Source: Allotamlana fucoidanivorans (GTDB lineage: Bacteria; Bacteroidota; Bacteroidia; Flavobacteriales; Flavobacteriaceae). From it: a stretch of 64,000 nt of DNA. The position numbers and the translations under genes were made by a program. Location of the stretch: the NCBI RefSeq assembly GCF_006265225.1, contig NZ_VDCS01000015.1, positions 1-64,000 on the forward strand, written 5' to 3'. The notes below the pieces were generated by a model that saw only the letters and a list, made by a program, of their open reading frames with translations, did not search any database and was not told the origin of the DNA. Position 1 is the stretch's first letter; the number at the start of each line of letters is the position of its first letter. Below are positions 54,454-63,769 of this stretch, piece by piece.

Positions 54454-54756
54454 ATGGCAGAGAAGCTAAAAATAAAGCTCTCAATAGCTAATCGCGTATA
54501 TCCGTTAACTATTGATGCACATCAAGAAGAAGGACTGCGAAAAGCTGCCAAGAATATTGAATTGATGATTAAGCAATTTGAGCAAAGTTACTCAGTAAGA
54601 GATAAACAAGATGTTTTGGCTATGTGTGCTTTACAATTTGCGTCTCAAGTTGAGCAACAGTCAATAGATAAAACAAATGTGAATAGTCATATTGAAGAAA
54701 AGCTTAAAAACTTAAATGAGCTGTTAGATTCATTTTTAGTTTCTCAACGTTCTTAA
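54454..54756 (+). CDS. zapA: cell division protein ZapA
   Basis: 100 residues. The N-terminal KIKLSIANRVYPLTI with HQEEGLRKAAKNIE is the ZapA beta-hairpin/helix. Binds FtsZ and stabilises the ring in characterised species. Thirteen bases after the coiled-coil gene. Confidence 0.9.
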   Translation: MAEKLKIKLSIANRVYPLTIDAHQEEGLRKAAKNIELMIKQFEQSYSVRDKQDVLAMCALQFASQVEQQSIDKTNVNSHIEEKLKNLNELLDSFLVSQRS

Positions 54757-54774
54757 AAATAAATAAAAGTTACT

Positions 54775-54943
54775 GCCTACATTGGTTATTTTTTTTGATA
54801 AACTCAACGTTAATTCTTTAAAAAGGGTGAGTTTAAGTTGTAAAAGCATGCTGTTTTATTTGCAGATCCTTGATCAGCTTGTTAGCCCTAAACTTGTTTT
54901 TAAGGAGTTTATACAAAACTTTATACTGGTGTAGGCTTTTTTT
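54775..54943 (+). ncRNA. ssrS: 6S RNA (6S-Flavo type)
   Basis: Between zapA and rny, a non-coding stretch starts with GCCTACATTGGT (54775-54786) and ends with ACTGGTGTAGGC (54925-54936), forming a 12-bp terminal stem, followed by a T-run of seven. The middle contains an AT-rich stem-like region. The location next to zapA is the usual place for 6S RNA, and Rfam has a 6S-Flavo family for this group. It is expected to bind the housekeeping RNA polymerase holoenzyme. The family assignment is by position and closing stem. Confidence 0.7.
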
Positions 54944-54967
54944 ATATATGAAATTTAACTAAGATAG

Positions 54968-56542
54968 ATGGATAACTCAATTATATTTGCAGTAGGGGGT
55001 GTTATATTAGGACTTGTAATGGGTTTTATAATAGCAAAAACACTAGAAAAAAAGAATGCTTCAAAACTAATAAAAGAAGCAAAAAAGAATGCAGCTTTAA
55101 TACTTAAAGAAGCTAAAAGCGAAGGTGAAAGTATTAAGAAAGATAAGATTCTTCAAGCTAAGGAAAAGTTTATTGAACTGAAAGCTGAACATGAAAAAGT
55201 CATTTTGTCAAGAGACAAGAAAATGGCTGAAGCTGAAAAACGAACTCGTGACAAGGAATCACAGGTTTCAAATGAGCTTTCTAAAGGCAAAAAGCTTAAT
55301 GATAATTTAGAGTCTAAAATTAAAGATTATAATCATAGACTTGACGTTTTAGACAAGAAACAGGAGGAATTAGATAAGTTGCATAAGAGTCAAGTTCAGC
55401 AACTTGAAGTGATATCTAGTTTATCTGCAGAAGAAGCCAAAGAGCAATTAGTAGAATCTTTAAAGGGTGAAGCTAAAAATGATGCGATGGCTTATATTCA
55501 AAATGCACTTGAGGAAGCCAAATTAACAGCTGAACAAGATGCTAAGAAAATCATAATAAATACCATTCAACGCATTGGTACGGAAGAGGCTGTTGATAAC
55601 TGTGTTTCTGTGTTTAATATTGAATCTGATGACGTAAAAGGTAGAATTATTGGTAGAGAAGGTAGAAATATCAGGGCAATAGAGTCGGCTACTGGCGTAG
55701 AGATTATAGTTGATGATACCCCTGAGGCTATTATACTGTCTTGTTTTGATGCGGTAAGAAGAGAGATTGCTCGACTATCATTACATAAATTGGTAACTGA
55801 TGGTAGAATTCATCCAGCTCGTATTGAAGAAGTGGTGAAGAAAACAAAGAAGCAAATTGAGCAAGAAATTATTGAGGTAGGAAAGCGTACGGTTATAGAT
55901 CTAGGTATACACAATTTGCACCCAGAGTTAATAAAAATGGTAGGACGAATGAAGTATCGCTCGTCATACGGACAAAATTTATTACAGCATTCACGAGAAG
56001 TAGCAAAACTATGTGGTGTGATGGCTGCCGAATTAGGTTTAAATCCGAAGCTAGCAAAACGCGCAGGACTTTTACATGATATAGGAAAGGTGCCAGATGC
56101 TGAGGCCGATATGGAAACACCGCACGCTATTTTAGGGATGCAATGGGCAGAAAAGTATAACGAAAAAGAAGAAGTGTGTAATGCTATTGGAGCGCATCAT
56201 GATGAAATAGAGATGAAGTCATTATTAGCTCCAATTATTCAGGTTTGCGATGCTATTTCAGGAGCAAGACCAGGAGCGCGTAGACAGGTGCTAGATAGCT
56301 ATATTCAAAGATTAAAAGACTTAGAAGATATTGCATTTGGTTTTACTGGTGTAAAGAAAGCTTATGCTATTCAGGCAGGAAGAGAGTTGAGGGTTATTGT
56401 TGAAAGTGAAAAAGTTGATGATCAAAAAGCAGCTGATTTATCATTTAACATTTCTCAAAAAGTACAAACAGATATGACTTATCCTGGGCAGGTAAAAGTT
56501 ACGGTAATTAGAGAAACCAGAGCCGTTAATATAGCTAAATAG
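54968..56542 (+). CDS. rny: ribonuclease Y
   Basis: 524 residues: N-terminal membrane anchor (about 4-24), long coiled coil (about 30-195), KH domain ([20 protein letters not shown], about 222-241) and HD domain ([14 protein letters not shown], about 366-379). Initiates mRNA turnover at the membrane in Bacillus relatives. It lies behind 6S RNA. Terminator at 56577-56612. Confidence 0.95.
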   Translation: MDNSIIFAVGGVILGLVMGFIIAKTLEKKNASKLIKEAKKNAALILKEAKSEGESIKKDKILQAKEKFIELKAEHEKVILSRDKKMAEAEKRTRDKESQVSNELSKGKKLNDNLESKIKDYNHRLDVLDKKQEELDKLHKSQVQQLEVISSLSAEEAKEQLVESLKGEAKNDAMAYIQNALEEAKLTAEQDAKKIIINTIQRIGTEEAVDNCVSVFNIESDDVKGRIIGREGRNIRAIESATGVEIIVDDTPEAIILSCFDAVRREIARLSLHKLVTDGRIHPARIEEVVKKTKKQIEQEIIEVGKRTVIDLGIHNLHPELIKMVGRMKYRSSYGQNLLQHSREVAKLCGVMAAELGLNPKLAKRAGLLHDIGKVPDAEADMETPHAILGMQWAEKYNEKEEVCNAIGAHHDEIEMKSLLAPIIQVCDAISGARPGARRQVLDSYIQRLKDLEDIAFGFTGVKKAYAIQAGRELRVIVESEKVDDQKAADLSFNISQKVQTDMTYPGQVKVTVIRETRAVNIAK

Positions 56543-56576
56543 ATTCTTTCTAATTAAGAAAGAAGTATGCAAAGTT

Positions 56577-56612
56577 TAAATATCGAGGGGTAATACGCTC
56601 GATATTTTTTTT
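56577..56612 (+). terminator. terminator after rny
   Basis: AATATCGAG with CTCGATATT, loop GGGTAATACG, and a T-run of eight. Confidence 0.85.
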
Positions 56613-56657
56613 GACTAGTTTTAAAATTAATTTAAACTCTTAAAAAGAAAGATGATT

Positions 56658-57821
56658 TTAGTCCTTTGAAAGGAACGTTTTTTCTTTTGGAAAATGTATT
56701 TTAAAAGTGGTTGCTTCGTTTAGAATACTATCTATAGATATTTTACCACCTAAATCTTCAACCTGCATTTTTGTTAAATAAAGACCAATCCCTTTTGAAT
56801 CGTCACGTTTGCTTTCATGAAAGGTTTGATACATTTCAAAAATACGTCCTTTATATTTTTCAATATTAATACCTATACCATTATCAGAAACGCGAATTTC
56901 ATAGCCATTATCTGTTTTATTCGTTTTTATATTGATTTCTGGGCTTCGTTTCGGGTGACTGTATTTTAATGCATTTGAAATGAGGTTATGAAAAATACTT
57001 TCTAAATAAGATTCACTACCATTAATGTAAATATTGAAATCTACACTGTTAATAATAGAGGCATTCTTATTTGTAATGTCGATTTCTAGATTATGTAAAA
57101 CGGTAGATACGACTGTGTGAAGATGAATTTTTTCGTTAACATTTACGGGTTCAGACTTTACAGAAATAATTTCATTTAAATCTGTAATGGTTGTGGTTAG
57201 GGAGTTAGATATTGTCTTCAAATATTGAAAAAATTGCTCTTTCTCCTCTTTGTTTTCAGTTTCTTCGTAGAATTCTAAAACGTTTTTTAAATTTCCTATA
57301 TGGGTTTTGAGGTTGTGTGAAACAATATGTGTAAAATTATAAAGTCTTTTATTTTGACTGATTATAGTTTCATTATTTTCCTTTAATAAGTCTTCATTTT
57401 TTTTACGTTGTGTAATATCAATATGAGTACCGATAATTCTGGTAGGTTTACCATTTTTATCTTTACTAATTATTTTACCGCTATCTAGAATCCATTTGTA
57501 TTCTCCATTTTTGCATAAAATTCTATGCTCATTATTATAAACAGGAACCTTTCCAGATAGGTGTTCATTAAAATCAGCAAAATATTTTTCTCTATCGTCA
57601 GGATGAACTCTTTTATTCCATTCTTCAATGGTGTTTTTCATCTCATGATCTTTAAATCCTAAAATTTTTTTTGATTCAGTTGAATAAAAAACTTTGTTTG
57701 TTTTCGTGTCCAAATCCCAAACACCAATCTTAGAATTTTTTACAGCAAAGCGCCATTTCAAATTATTTGGGGTAGGTTTCTTAGAATGATAGCCTCTAAA
57801 TAATGCAGACAATGAAATCAT
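56658..57821 (-). CDS. PAS-domain sensor histidine kinase (no membrane segment)
   Basis: 387 residues: a PAS/PAC domain (about 28-148; KIGVWDLDTKTNKVFYSTES, GTHIDITQRK), an H-box (NFTHIVSHNLKTHIGNL, His about 169), and an ATPase with N-box (NLISNALKYSHPKR), G1 (VSDNGIGINIEKYK) and G2 (GIGLYLTKMQVEDLGG). No membrane helix, so a soluble sensor. No response regulator is next to it. The H-box SHNLKT matches the kind often found in flavobacterial orphan kinases. Confidence 0.9.
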   Translation of the reverse strand: MISLSALFRGYHSKKPTPNNLKWRFAVKNSKIGVWDLDTKTNKVFYSTESKKILGFKDHEMKNTIEEWNKRVHPDDREKYFADFNEHLSGKVPVYNNEHRILCKNGEYKWILDSGKIISKDKNGKPTRIIGTHIDITQRKKNEDLLKENNETIISQNKRLYNFTHIVSHNLKTHIGNLKNVLEFYEETENKEEKEQFFQYLKTISNSLTTTITDLNEIISVKSEPVNVNEKIHLHTVVSTVLHNLEIDITNKNASIINSVDFNIYINGSESYLESIFHNLISNALKYSHPKRSPEINIKTNKTDNGYEIRVSDNGIGINIEKYKGRIFEMYQTFHESKRDDSKGIGLYLTKMQVEDLGGKISIDSILNEATTFKIHFPKEKTFLSKD

Positions 57822-57883
57822 AACTTACACAAGTAGGATTTAATAGTTTATTTCGTACAAATAACGTAGTGCAATTTACTGAA

Positions 57884-58780
57884 TTATTTTCTAGGATGGA
57901 ACTTTTCCATCACTTTAGTGAGGTGGCTTTTATCTAAATGCACATAAATTTCCGTTGTAGTGATACTTTCATGACCTAGCATGAGCTGAATAGATCTTAA
58001 ATCTGCATTGTTTTGAAGTAAATGTGTTGCAAATGAATGCCTAAACGTGTGGGGCGACACCTTCTTTTTGAGTCCTACTTGCTCTGTTAAACGTTTTATA
58101 ATAGTAAAAATCATGGCTCGGGTAAGTTGTTTACCTCTACGATTCAAAAATAAAGTATCTTCAAAACCAGGTTTAATTATAATATGGTTTCTAACTTGGG
58201 TTCTATAAATATTGATATATTTTTGGGTAATTCCAACTATGGGAACAAAGCGTTGTTTGTCTCCTTTTCCTGTTACTTTAATAAATCCTTCCTCAAAGAA
58301 TAAATCTGAAATCCTTAAGTTAATCAGTTCACTAACTCTTAATCCACAACCATAAAGTGTTTCTAACATGGCCCGATTTCTTTCACCTTCTGGCGCGCCT
58401 AAATCTATAGCATTTATAAGAAGATCTATTTCGTCTTCGGAAAGCGTATCAGGTAACTTTCTGCCTATTTTTGGAGATTCTACCAACTCTAAAGGGTTAT
58501 ACTCCATATAATTTTCAAAAATGAGATAATTGAAAAAGCTTTTTAAGCCCGATATTAATCTAGATTGTGATCTTGGGTTTATAGTTTTTGCACTTTCATA
58601 AATAAAATGCTTAACGGTTTCTGATGAAATTGATACTGGTGATACACTAATATTATTTTCTTCAAGAAACGACATGAGCTTTTGCACATCAAGCGCGTAA
58701 TTGTCTATAGAATTTTGAGATAGTCCACGTTCAATTTTTAAATAAAGTTTATAATCGTTCAGTGCTTGATTCCATTTCAT
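57884..58780 (-). CDS. xerD: tyrosine recombinase XerC/XerD
   Basis: About 298 residues from MKWNQALNDYKLYL (the frame opens six codons earlier). N-terminal SAM-like domain (about 1-95) and catalytic domain with the R-K-H-R-H-Y set: GCGLRVSELI, TGKGDKQRFVPI, HTFRHSFATHLL, LGHESITTTEIYVH. It resolves chromosome dimers at dif; neither dif nor a mobile element is seen here, so it is the housekeeping enzyme, lone next to the aroQ cluster. Confidence 0.9.
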   Translation of the reverse strand: MKWNQALNDYKLYLKIERGLSQNSIDNYALDVQKLMSFLEENNISVSPVSISSETVKHFIYESAKTINPRSQSRLISGLKSFFNYLIFENYMEYNPLELVESPKIGRKLPDTLSEDEIDLLINAIDLGAPEGERNRAMLETLYGCGLRVSELINLRISDLFFEEGFIKVTGKGDKQRFVPIVGITQKYINIYRTQVRNHIIIKPGFEDTLFLNRRGKQLTRAMIFTIIKRLTEQVGLKKKVSPHTFRHSFATHLLQNNADLRSIQLMLGHESITTTEIYVHLDKSHLTKVMEKFHPRK

Positions 58781-59014
58781 GCTGATAAAAATACACATAA
58801 AAACGCATGATAATTAAAATTAATTATAACTAAGTCCATATTGAGGAATATCAAATTCAAAACAAAGATGAATTGAATTAATTATTTTGCATTCTAAGTT
58901 TGCGAATAATAATTTCTATTTTGGATTGTAGATAAGCGTATATTTTAGTAGTATAAACTTTTAAAATATTTTGTAGGTTATGTATTAATTTAACACTATG
59001 TTTATGTAATATAA

Positions 59015-59025
59015 CAAACTAACTA
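59015..59025 (+). promoter_or_regulatory. start-region word shared with array conserved block
   Basis: CAAACTAACTA before the PorT-like gene ATG matches, base for base, part of the conserved block (plus orientation) in array copies 1, 3 and 6. A minus-strand array RNA would be complementary to this initiation region. Chance cannot be excluded for an 11-base AT-rich word. Confidence 0.3.
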
Positions 59026-59033
59026 AACAATTT

Positions 59034-59636
59034 ATGAAAAAAGTAATTTTTATTGCAATTTTAGTACTCGGCGGATGTACTTTGCATGCACAATCAGATT
59101 CTGGAGACTTTACATTGGCTCCGCAAATTGGTTTAAATTTATCAAACTATACAAGTTCAGAGAACCTTAATAATAAGATAAGAACTGCATTTAATATTGG
59201 AGCTATAGGAGAATATTATTTTAATGATCGTTGGAGCTTACGTTTTGGTTTACTCTATGATTCAAAGGGAACTAAGGTGACTTTTTCTGGAGAGGATTAT
59301 ATAGATAAACTGAATTACTTGGCTATTCCTCTGCATATGAATTGGCATTTTGGATCGAATAGAAATTGGTTTTTAAACTTCGGACCAACTTTTGGTGTAC
59401 TGTTAAGTGCAAAAGCCGATTTACCGGGAGGAGAAATTGATATTAAAGATCAAATAAAGAGTTCCTTTGATGCTGGTTTAGGATTAGGAATAGGTTATAA
59501 ATTTGACGTTGCAGATAGCACGCAAATGTATATACAGTATCAAGGTTATAGCGGATTTATTTCGTTGCTAGATACTGATTTTAATGTTTTTAATACCACA
59601 TCAGCCTTTAACGTAGGTGTTATTTTTCAACCTTAA
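59034..59636 (+). CDS. outer-membrane beta-barrel protein, PorT-like
   Basis: 200 residues, signal peptide (MKKVIFIAILVLGGCTLHAQ). Ten or so amphipathic strands: FTLAPQIGLNLSNYTS, GAIGEYYFNDRWSLRFGLLY, WHFGSNRNWFLNFGPTFGVL, YIQYQGYSGF. PorT-like porin family. Function unknown. Terminator after it at 59661-59684. Confidence 0.83.
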   Translation: MKKVIFIAILVLGGCTLHAQSDSGDFTLAPQIGLNLSNYTSSENLNNKIRTAFNIGAIGEYYFNDRWSLRFGLLYDSKGTKVTFSGEDYIDKLNYLAIPLHMNWHFGSNRNWFLNFGPTFGVLLSAKADLPGGEIDIKDQIKSSFDAGLGLGIGYKFDVADSTQMYIQYQGYSGFISLLDTDFNVFNTTSAFNVGVIFQP

Positions 59637-59660
59637 AATAAGAAAACCGTATGTAGAAAG

Positions 59661-59684
59661 CAACCGAAGTTTTAACTTCGGTTT
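59661..59684 (+). terminator. terminator after PorT-like gene
   Basis: AACCGAAGT with ACTTCGGTT, loop TTTA, T-rich tail. Confidence 0.75.
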
Positions 59685-59716
59685 CTTTATGCCTAAAATT
59701 TAAATATATTTACAGG

Positions 59717-60133
59717 ATGAAAAAGTTAATGATAATAAACGGACCAAATTTAAACCTTTTAGGTAAACGTGAGCCTAATATTTATGGTAGTTTGACTTTT
59801 ACCGAATTTTTTGAAGAAATTAAAGAGAAGTATTCCAGCATTCAAATGGACTATTATCAATCAAATATTGAAGGTGAGATAATAAATAAGTTACATGCGG
59901 TTGGTTTTAGCTATGACGGGGTGATTTTAAATGCAGGTGCTTATACGCACACCAGTATTGGGATTGGTGATGCAATAAAAGGTATTGAAACTCCAGTAGT
60001 TGAAGTACATATTTCTAATACATTTGGTAGAGAAGAATTTAGACATCAATCTTATATTTCGCCAAATGCTAAAGGTGTAATTTTAGGTTTTGGTTTACAG
60101 AGTTATGAGCTTGCTATTCAAAGCTTTTTGTAA
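59717..60133 (+). CDS. aroQ: type II 3-dehydroquinate dehydratase
   Basis: 138 residues, usual size. IINGPNLNLLGKREPNIYG (residues 5-23) carries the catalytic Tyr; YQSNIEGEIINKLH, LNAGAYTHTSIGIGDAIKG and VEVHISNTFGREEFRHQS complete the active site. Third step of the shikimate pathway. Lone in this locus. Confidence 0.96.
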   Translation: MKKLMIINGPNLNLLGKREPNIYGSLTFTEFFEEIKEKYSSIQMDYYQSNIEGEIINKLHAVGFSYDGVILNAGAYTHTSIGIGDAIKGIETPVVEVHISNTFGREEFRHQSYISPNAKGVILGFGLQSYELAIQSFL

Positions 60134-60176
60134 AAGGAGGGTGTCAACTATTTTAAAAAACATCATATATAATTAT

Positions 60177-60210
60177 AAAAAAAGTTCCAGCGCTAACTGG
60201 AACTTTTTTT
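60177..60210 (+). terminator. bidirectional terminator between aroQ and lpdA
   Basis: AAAGTTCCAG with CTGGAACTTT, loop CGCTAA, A-run before and T-run after. Confidence 0.85.
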
Positions 60211-60235
60211 ATAAATAATATAACTCTATCTAATT

Positions 60236-61612
60236 TTAAATATGAATACACTCATCATAAGCATCTGCAACTGCTTCCATAACTGCTTCACTCATGGTAG
60301 GGTGTGGATGAACGGCCTTTAAAATTTCATGACCTGTAGTTTCTAATTTTCTTGCCACCACAGCTTCAGCAACCATATCAGTTACACCAGCTCCAATCAT
60401 ATGACATCCTAACCATTCGCCATATTTGGCATCAAAAATCACTTTTACAAACCCTTCCTTATTTCCGCCAGCACTCGCTTTTCCTGAAGCCGAAAATGGG
60501 AATTTTCCAATTTTAATATCTAAACCTTTTTCTTTGGCTTGTTTTTCGGTTAAACCTACCGAAGCAATTTCTGGAGAACAGTAGGTACACCCAGGAATAT
60601 TTCCATAATCTAATGCCTCAACATGATGTCCTGCTAATTTTTCCACACATAAAATACCTTCTGCAGAAGCTACGTGCGCTAAAGCTTGTCCTGGAGTTAC
60701 ATCACCAATGGCAAAATATCCAGGTATATTTGTTTGATAAAAATCATTAACTAGTATTTTATCTCGGTCAACCACAATACCAACTTCCTCAAGACCAATA
60801 TTTTCAATGTTGGTTTTTATACCAACAGCACTTAAAATGACGTCAGCCTCCAAAATTTCTTCCCCTTTTTTAGTTTTCACTGTTGCTTTAACCCCTTCTC
60901 CTGAAGTGTCAACCGAAGTAACTTCAGCTGAAGTCATAATCTTTACGCCATTTTTTTTAAATGAACGCTCTAACTGTTTAGATACATCTTCATCTTCAAC
61001 AGGTACAATATTTGGTAAATATTCAACAACGGTTACTTCTGTACCCATTGAATTGTAGAAATAGGCAAATTCAACACCAATAGCCCCAGAGCCTACAACA
61101 ATCATTTTTTTAGGTTGTTTAGGCAAGCTCATAGCTTCTCTATAACCAATAACTTTTTTTCCATCTTGAGGTAAGCTTGGTAATTCACGAGATCTGGCTC
61201 CAGTGGCAATAATGATATTATCTGCACTATATTCAGTGCCATCAACATCAACTTTCTTTCCTGGTTTTAATTTTCCATAACCATTAATAACATCAATTTT
61301 ATTTTTTTTCATTAAAAATTGAACGCCTTTACTCATTCCATCAGCTACACCACGACTTCTTTTTACAACAGCCTCAAAATCATGTTCAGCATCTTTTACA
61401 CTTAGGCCATAATCTTCGGCATGTTTAAGGTATTCAAAAACTTGAGCAGATTTTAATAAGGCTTTGGTAGGAATACAGCCCCAGTTTAAACATACACCTC
61501 CTAAGTTTTCTTTTTCAACAATCGCTGTTTTAAAACCTAATTGTGATGCTCTAATGGCAGTTACATAACCACCAGGACCACTTCCAAGAACTATAATATC
61601 GTATTTACTCAT
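60236..61612 (-). CDS. lpdA: dihydrolipoyl dehydrogenase (E3)
   Basis: 458 residues. FAD fold VLGSGPGGYVTAIRASQLG (residues 8-26), redox disulfide C41/C46 in GGVCLNWGCIPTK, NAD fold VVGSGAIGVEFAYFY, and the C-terminal catalytic HPHPTMSEAVMEA. E3 subunit of pyruvate, 2-oxoglutarate or branched-chain dehydrogenases; partners are not in the window. Confidence 0.95.
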   Translation of the reverse strand: MSKYDIIVLGSGPGGYVTAIRASQLGFKTAIVEKENLGGVCLNWGCIPTKALLKSAQVFEYLKHAEDYGLSVKDAEHDFEAVVKRSRGVADGMSKGVQFLMKKNKIDVINGYGKLKPGKKVDVDGTEYSADNIIIATGARSRELPSLPQDGKKVIGYREAMSLPKQPKKMIVVGSGAIGVEFAYFYNSMGTEVTVVEYLPNIVPVEDEDVSKQLERSFKKNGVKIMTSAEVTSVDTSGEGVKATVKTKKGEEILEADVILSAVGIKTNIENIGLEEVGIVVDRDKILVNDFYQTNIPGYFAIGDVTPGQALAHVASAEGILCVEKLAGHHVEALDYGNIPGCTYCSPEIASVGLTEKQAKEKGLDIKIGKFPFSASGKASAGGNKEGFVKVIFDAKYGEWLGCHMIGAGVTDMVAEAVVARKLETTGHEILKAVHPHPTMSEAVMEAVADAYDECIHI

Positions 61613-61691
61613 CTGTTAAATTTTAGGCTACGAATTTACAAAATCGATTTTTAATAAAGAATTTAGAAGCCCTTAAATTTATAACTTAAAT

Positions 61692-61710
61692 CTTACCTTT
61701 GTAAGGTAAG
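61692..61710 (+). promoter_or_regulatory. -7 box embedded in an inverted repeat, upstream of NADH dehydrogenase
   Basis: CTTACCTT and AAGGTAAG with a TGT loop form a perfect 8-bp inverted repeat that contains TACCTTTG (61694-61701), a fit to TAnnTTTG. Operator overlap would block polymerase binding. ATG follows at 61720. Confidence 0.5.
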
Positions 61711-61719
61711 TTATATTTT

Positions 61720-62997
61720 ATGAACATACCACGTACAAGTTATCCCAGAGTTGTAATAATTGGTGGGGGGTTTGCTGGAATAGCACTAGCAAAAAAATTA
61801 TCAAAACAGGAAGTACAGGTTGTCCTTTTAGATAAACATAATTATCATACATTTCAGCCCCTTTTATATCAGGTTTCTACTGGTGGTTTAGAGCCAGATT
61901 CTATTGCCTATCCCATTAGAAAGATACTAAAGGATTTTCCTAATTTTTATTTCAGGCTGGCGCATGTACAAGAAATAAATACACAAAAGAACAAACTAAA
62001 AACGGATATAGGAAACTTAAAGTTTGATTATCTAGTGGTAGCTTCGGGGTCTCAAACCAATTACTTTGGGCATTCTGAAATTGAAAAGTATAGTATGGCT
62101 ATGAAAACCATACCTCAATCTTTAAATTTAAGAAGTTTGATATTAGAAAACTTTGAGGAGGCCCTGTTAACTTCAGATTTAAATGAACGAAATGCTTTAA
62201 TGAATTTTGTCATTGTTGGTGGAGGACCAACTGGAGTGGAATTGGCAGGTGCCTTGGCTGAAATTAAGAAAGGAATTTTACCTAAAGATTATCCTGATTT
62301 AGACACCCGAATGGCGCAAATTCATATTATTCAAGCTGGAGATTGCATACTTAAAGGAATGAGTAGTAAGGCGTCAGAAAAGGCTGAAGAATTTTTAGAA
62401 AAATTGGGAGTTAATATTTGGAAAAATATTAGAGTTACTAATTATGATGGTAACATGGTAACAACAAATTCAGATTTAACCTTTGAAACGGCTACCTTGA
62501 TTTGGGCGGCAGGTGTAAAGGGTAGCATCATAAAGGGGGTGGATGGAGAAGCCCTTGTTACCAGAGGGAATAGGTTGTTGGTTAATGAATTTAATCAAGT
62601 AAAAGGTTTTAATCATGTGTTTGCTATTGGAGATGTGGCTGCTATGGTTACGGCCGATAGACCTAATGGATTTCCTATGATGGCACAGCCCGCTATTCAA
62701 CAGGGAGAACAATTAGGGAATAATCTATTACGTATTATTGAAGGAAAGCCCATGAAACCGTTTACCTATAAAGATAAGGGGGCTATGGCAACCATAGGAA
62801 GAAATAAAGCTGTAGTAGATTTAAAGCGGTTTAAGTTTCAAGGGATATTTGCTTGGTATGTGTGGATGTTTGTACATCTTTTTTTCTTAATTGGTTTTAG
62901 AAATCGCATGGTGGTTTTTGTAAATTGGGTATATAATTATATTCGTTTTGACAGGGAAGCACGACTCATTATTAGACCATTTAAACGAAAATCTTAA
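61720..62997 (+). CDS. type II NADH dehydrogenase (NDH-2-like)
   Basis: 425 residues, two Rossmann folds: VVIIGGGFAGIALAKKL (residues 11-27) for FAD and FVIVGGGPTGVELAGALAE (about 164-182) for NADH, plus FAIGDVAAM (about 305-313). C-terminal hydrophobic helix (FAWYVWMFVHLFFLIGFRNR) anchors it to the membrane. Transfers electrons from NADH to quinone without proton pumping. Its end overlaps the convergent msrB stop by four bases. Confidence 0.9.
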   Translation: MNIPRTSYPRVVIIGGGFAGIALAKKLSKQEVQVVLLDKHNYHTFQPLLYQVSTGGLEPDSIAYPIRKILKDFPNFYFRLAHVQEINTQKNKLKTDIGNLKFDYLVVASGSQTNYFGHSEIEKYSMAMKTIPQSLNLRSLILENFEEALLTSDLNERNALMNFVIVGGGPTGVELAGALAEIKKGILPKDYPDLDTRMAQIHIIQAGDCILKGMSSKASEKAEEFLEKLGVNIWKNIRVTNYDGNMVTTNSDLTFETATLIWAAGVKGSIIKGVDGEALVTRGNRLLVNEFNQVKGFNHVFAIGDVAAMVTADRPNGFPMMAQPAIQQGEQLGNNLLRIIEGKPMKPFTYKDKGAMATIGRNKAVVDLKRFKFQGIFAWYVWMFVHLFFLIGFRNRMVVFVNWVYNYIRFDREARLIIRPFKRKS

Positions 62998-63476
62998 TTT
63001 TTTGGAATAAATTCTAAGGCTACACCATTAATACAATGTCTTTTACCCGTGGTTTCATGTGGCCCGTCATTAAAAATATGACCTAAATGACCACCACAAA
63101 CGGCACAATGTTCTTCATAACCATAATGAGCACTGCCATTTTTTGCGTATGCAATGTTACCTTCAATAGCACGGTCAAAACTGGGCCAACCTGTGCCAGA
63201 ATTAAATTTGTGTTCACTTTTAAATAATGGTGTTTTACAACCTTTACATACATAAATACCAGCTGCGTAATTTTTATTTAAAGAACTACTAAAAGCGCGT
63301 TCCGTGCCACCTTGTCTTAAAACATAAAACGCCTTGTCTGATAATTGTTTCCGCCATTCATCTTCTGTTTTTAAAACTTTCAAGGTTTGAGGTTCGGTTT
63401 TAGAAACTTTTTGAGCGCATGAATTATAACTTGTTAAAAGTGCAACGATAAAAACAAGAATTGATTTGTACAACAT
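62994..63476 (-). CDS. msrB: methionine-R-sulfoxide reductase B, probable lipoprotein
   Basis: 160 residues. Lipobox-like Cys20 (TSYNSC) after a hydrophobic segment. Zinc pairs C77/C80 (CKGC) and C124/C127 (CAVC); catalytic Cys148 (RHCINGVAL). No other cysteine remains in the mature domain, so the usual resolving cysteine is missing and reduction must use another route. Envelope repair of oxidised methionines. Confidence 0.93.
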   Translation of the reverse strand: MLYKSILVFIVALLTSYNSCAQKVSKTEPQTLKVLKTEDEWRKQLSDKAFYVLRQGGTERAFSSSLNKNYAAGIYVCKGCKTPLFKSEHKFNSGTGWPSFDRAIEGNIAYAKNGSAHYGYEEHCAVCGGHLGHIFNDGPHETTGKRHCINGVALEFIPKN

Positions 63477-63769
63477 AATAATTATTCATCTAATTATAAG
63501 TCGAACAAATATCATTAAAATAACATAGGCTAAAAAGTAATTTGTAAATACTGAGAACTTTAGAACTTTAAATGGTAGTAAATCTTTTTTTTCGTTTAAT
63601 GTTATTTACATTTAAAAAACACATAATTAAGCATGAAGCTTATTAGATTGCCGCTTAGAATTATCCTAAAACACAATTTTATCCTTATTTAAGACATTTG
63701 TTATCTCAAAAATGTCAAATAAAAACGAATTTTGATCACAGAAAGCAATCAATTTAAATTAGCACATTA

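Noticed and set aside
57884-58780. Integrative mobile element around the tyrosine recombinase
   Set aside because: The protein is a XerC/D type, no attachment repeats, tRNA or cargo genes are present.
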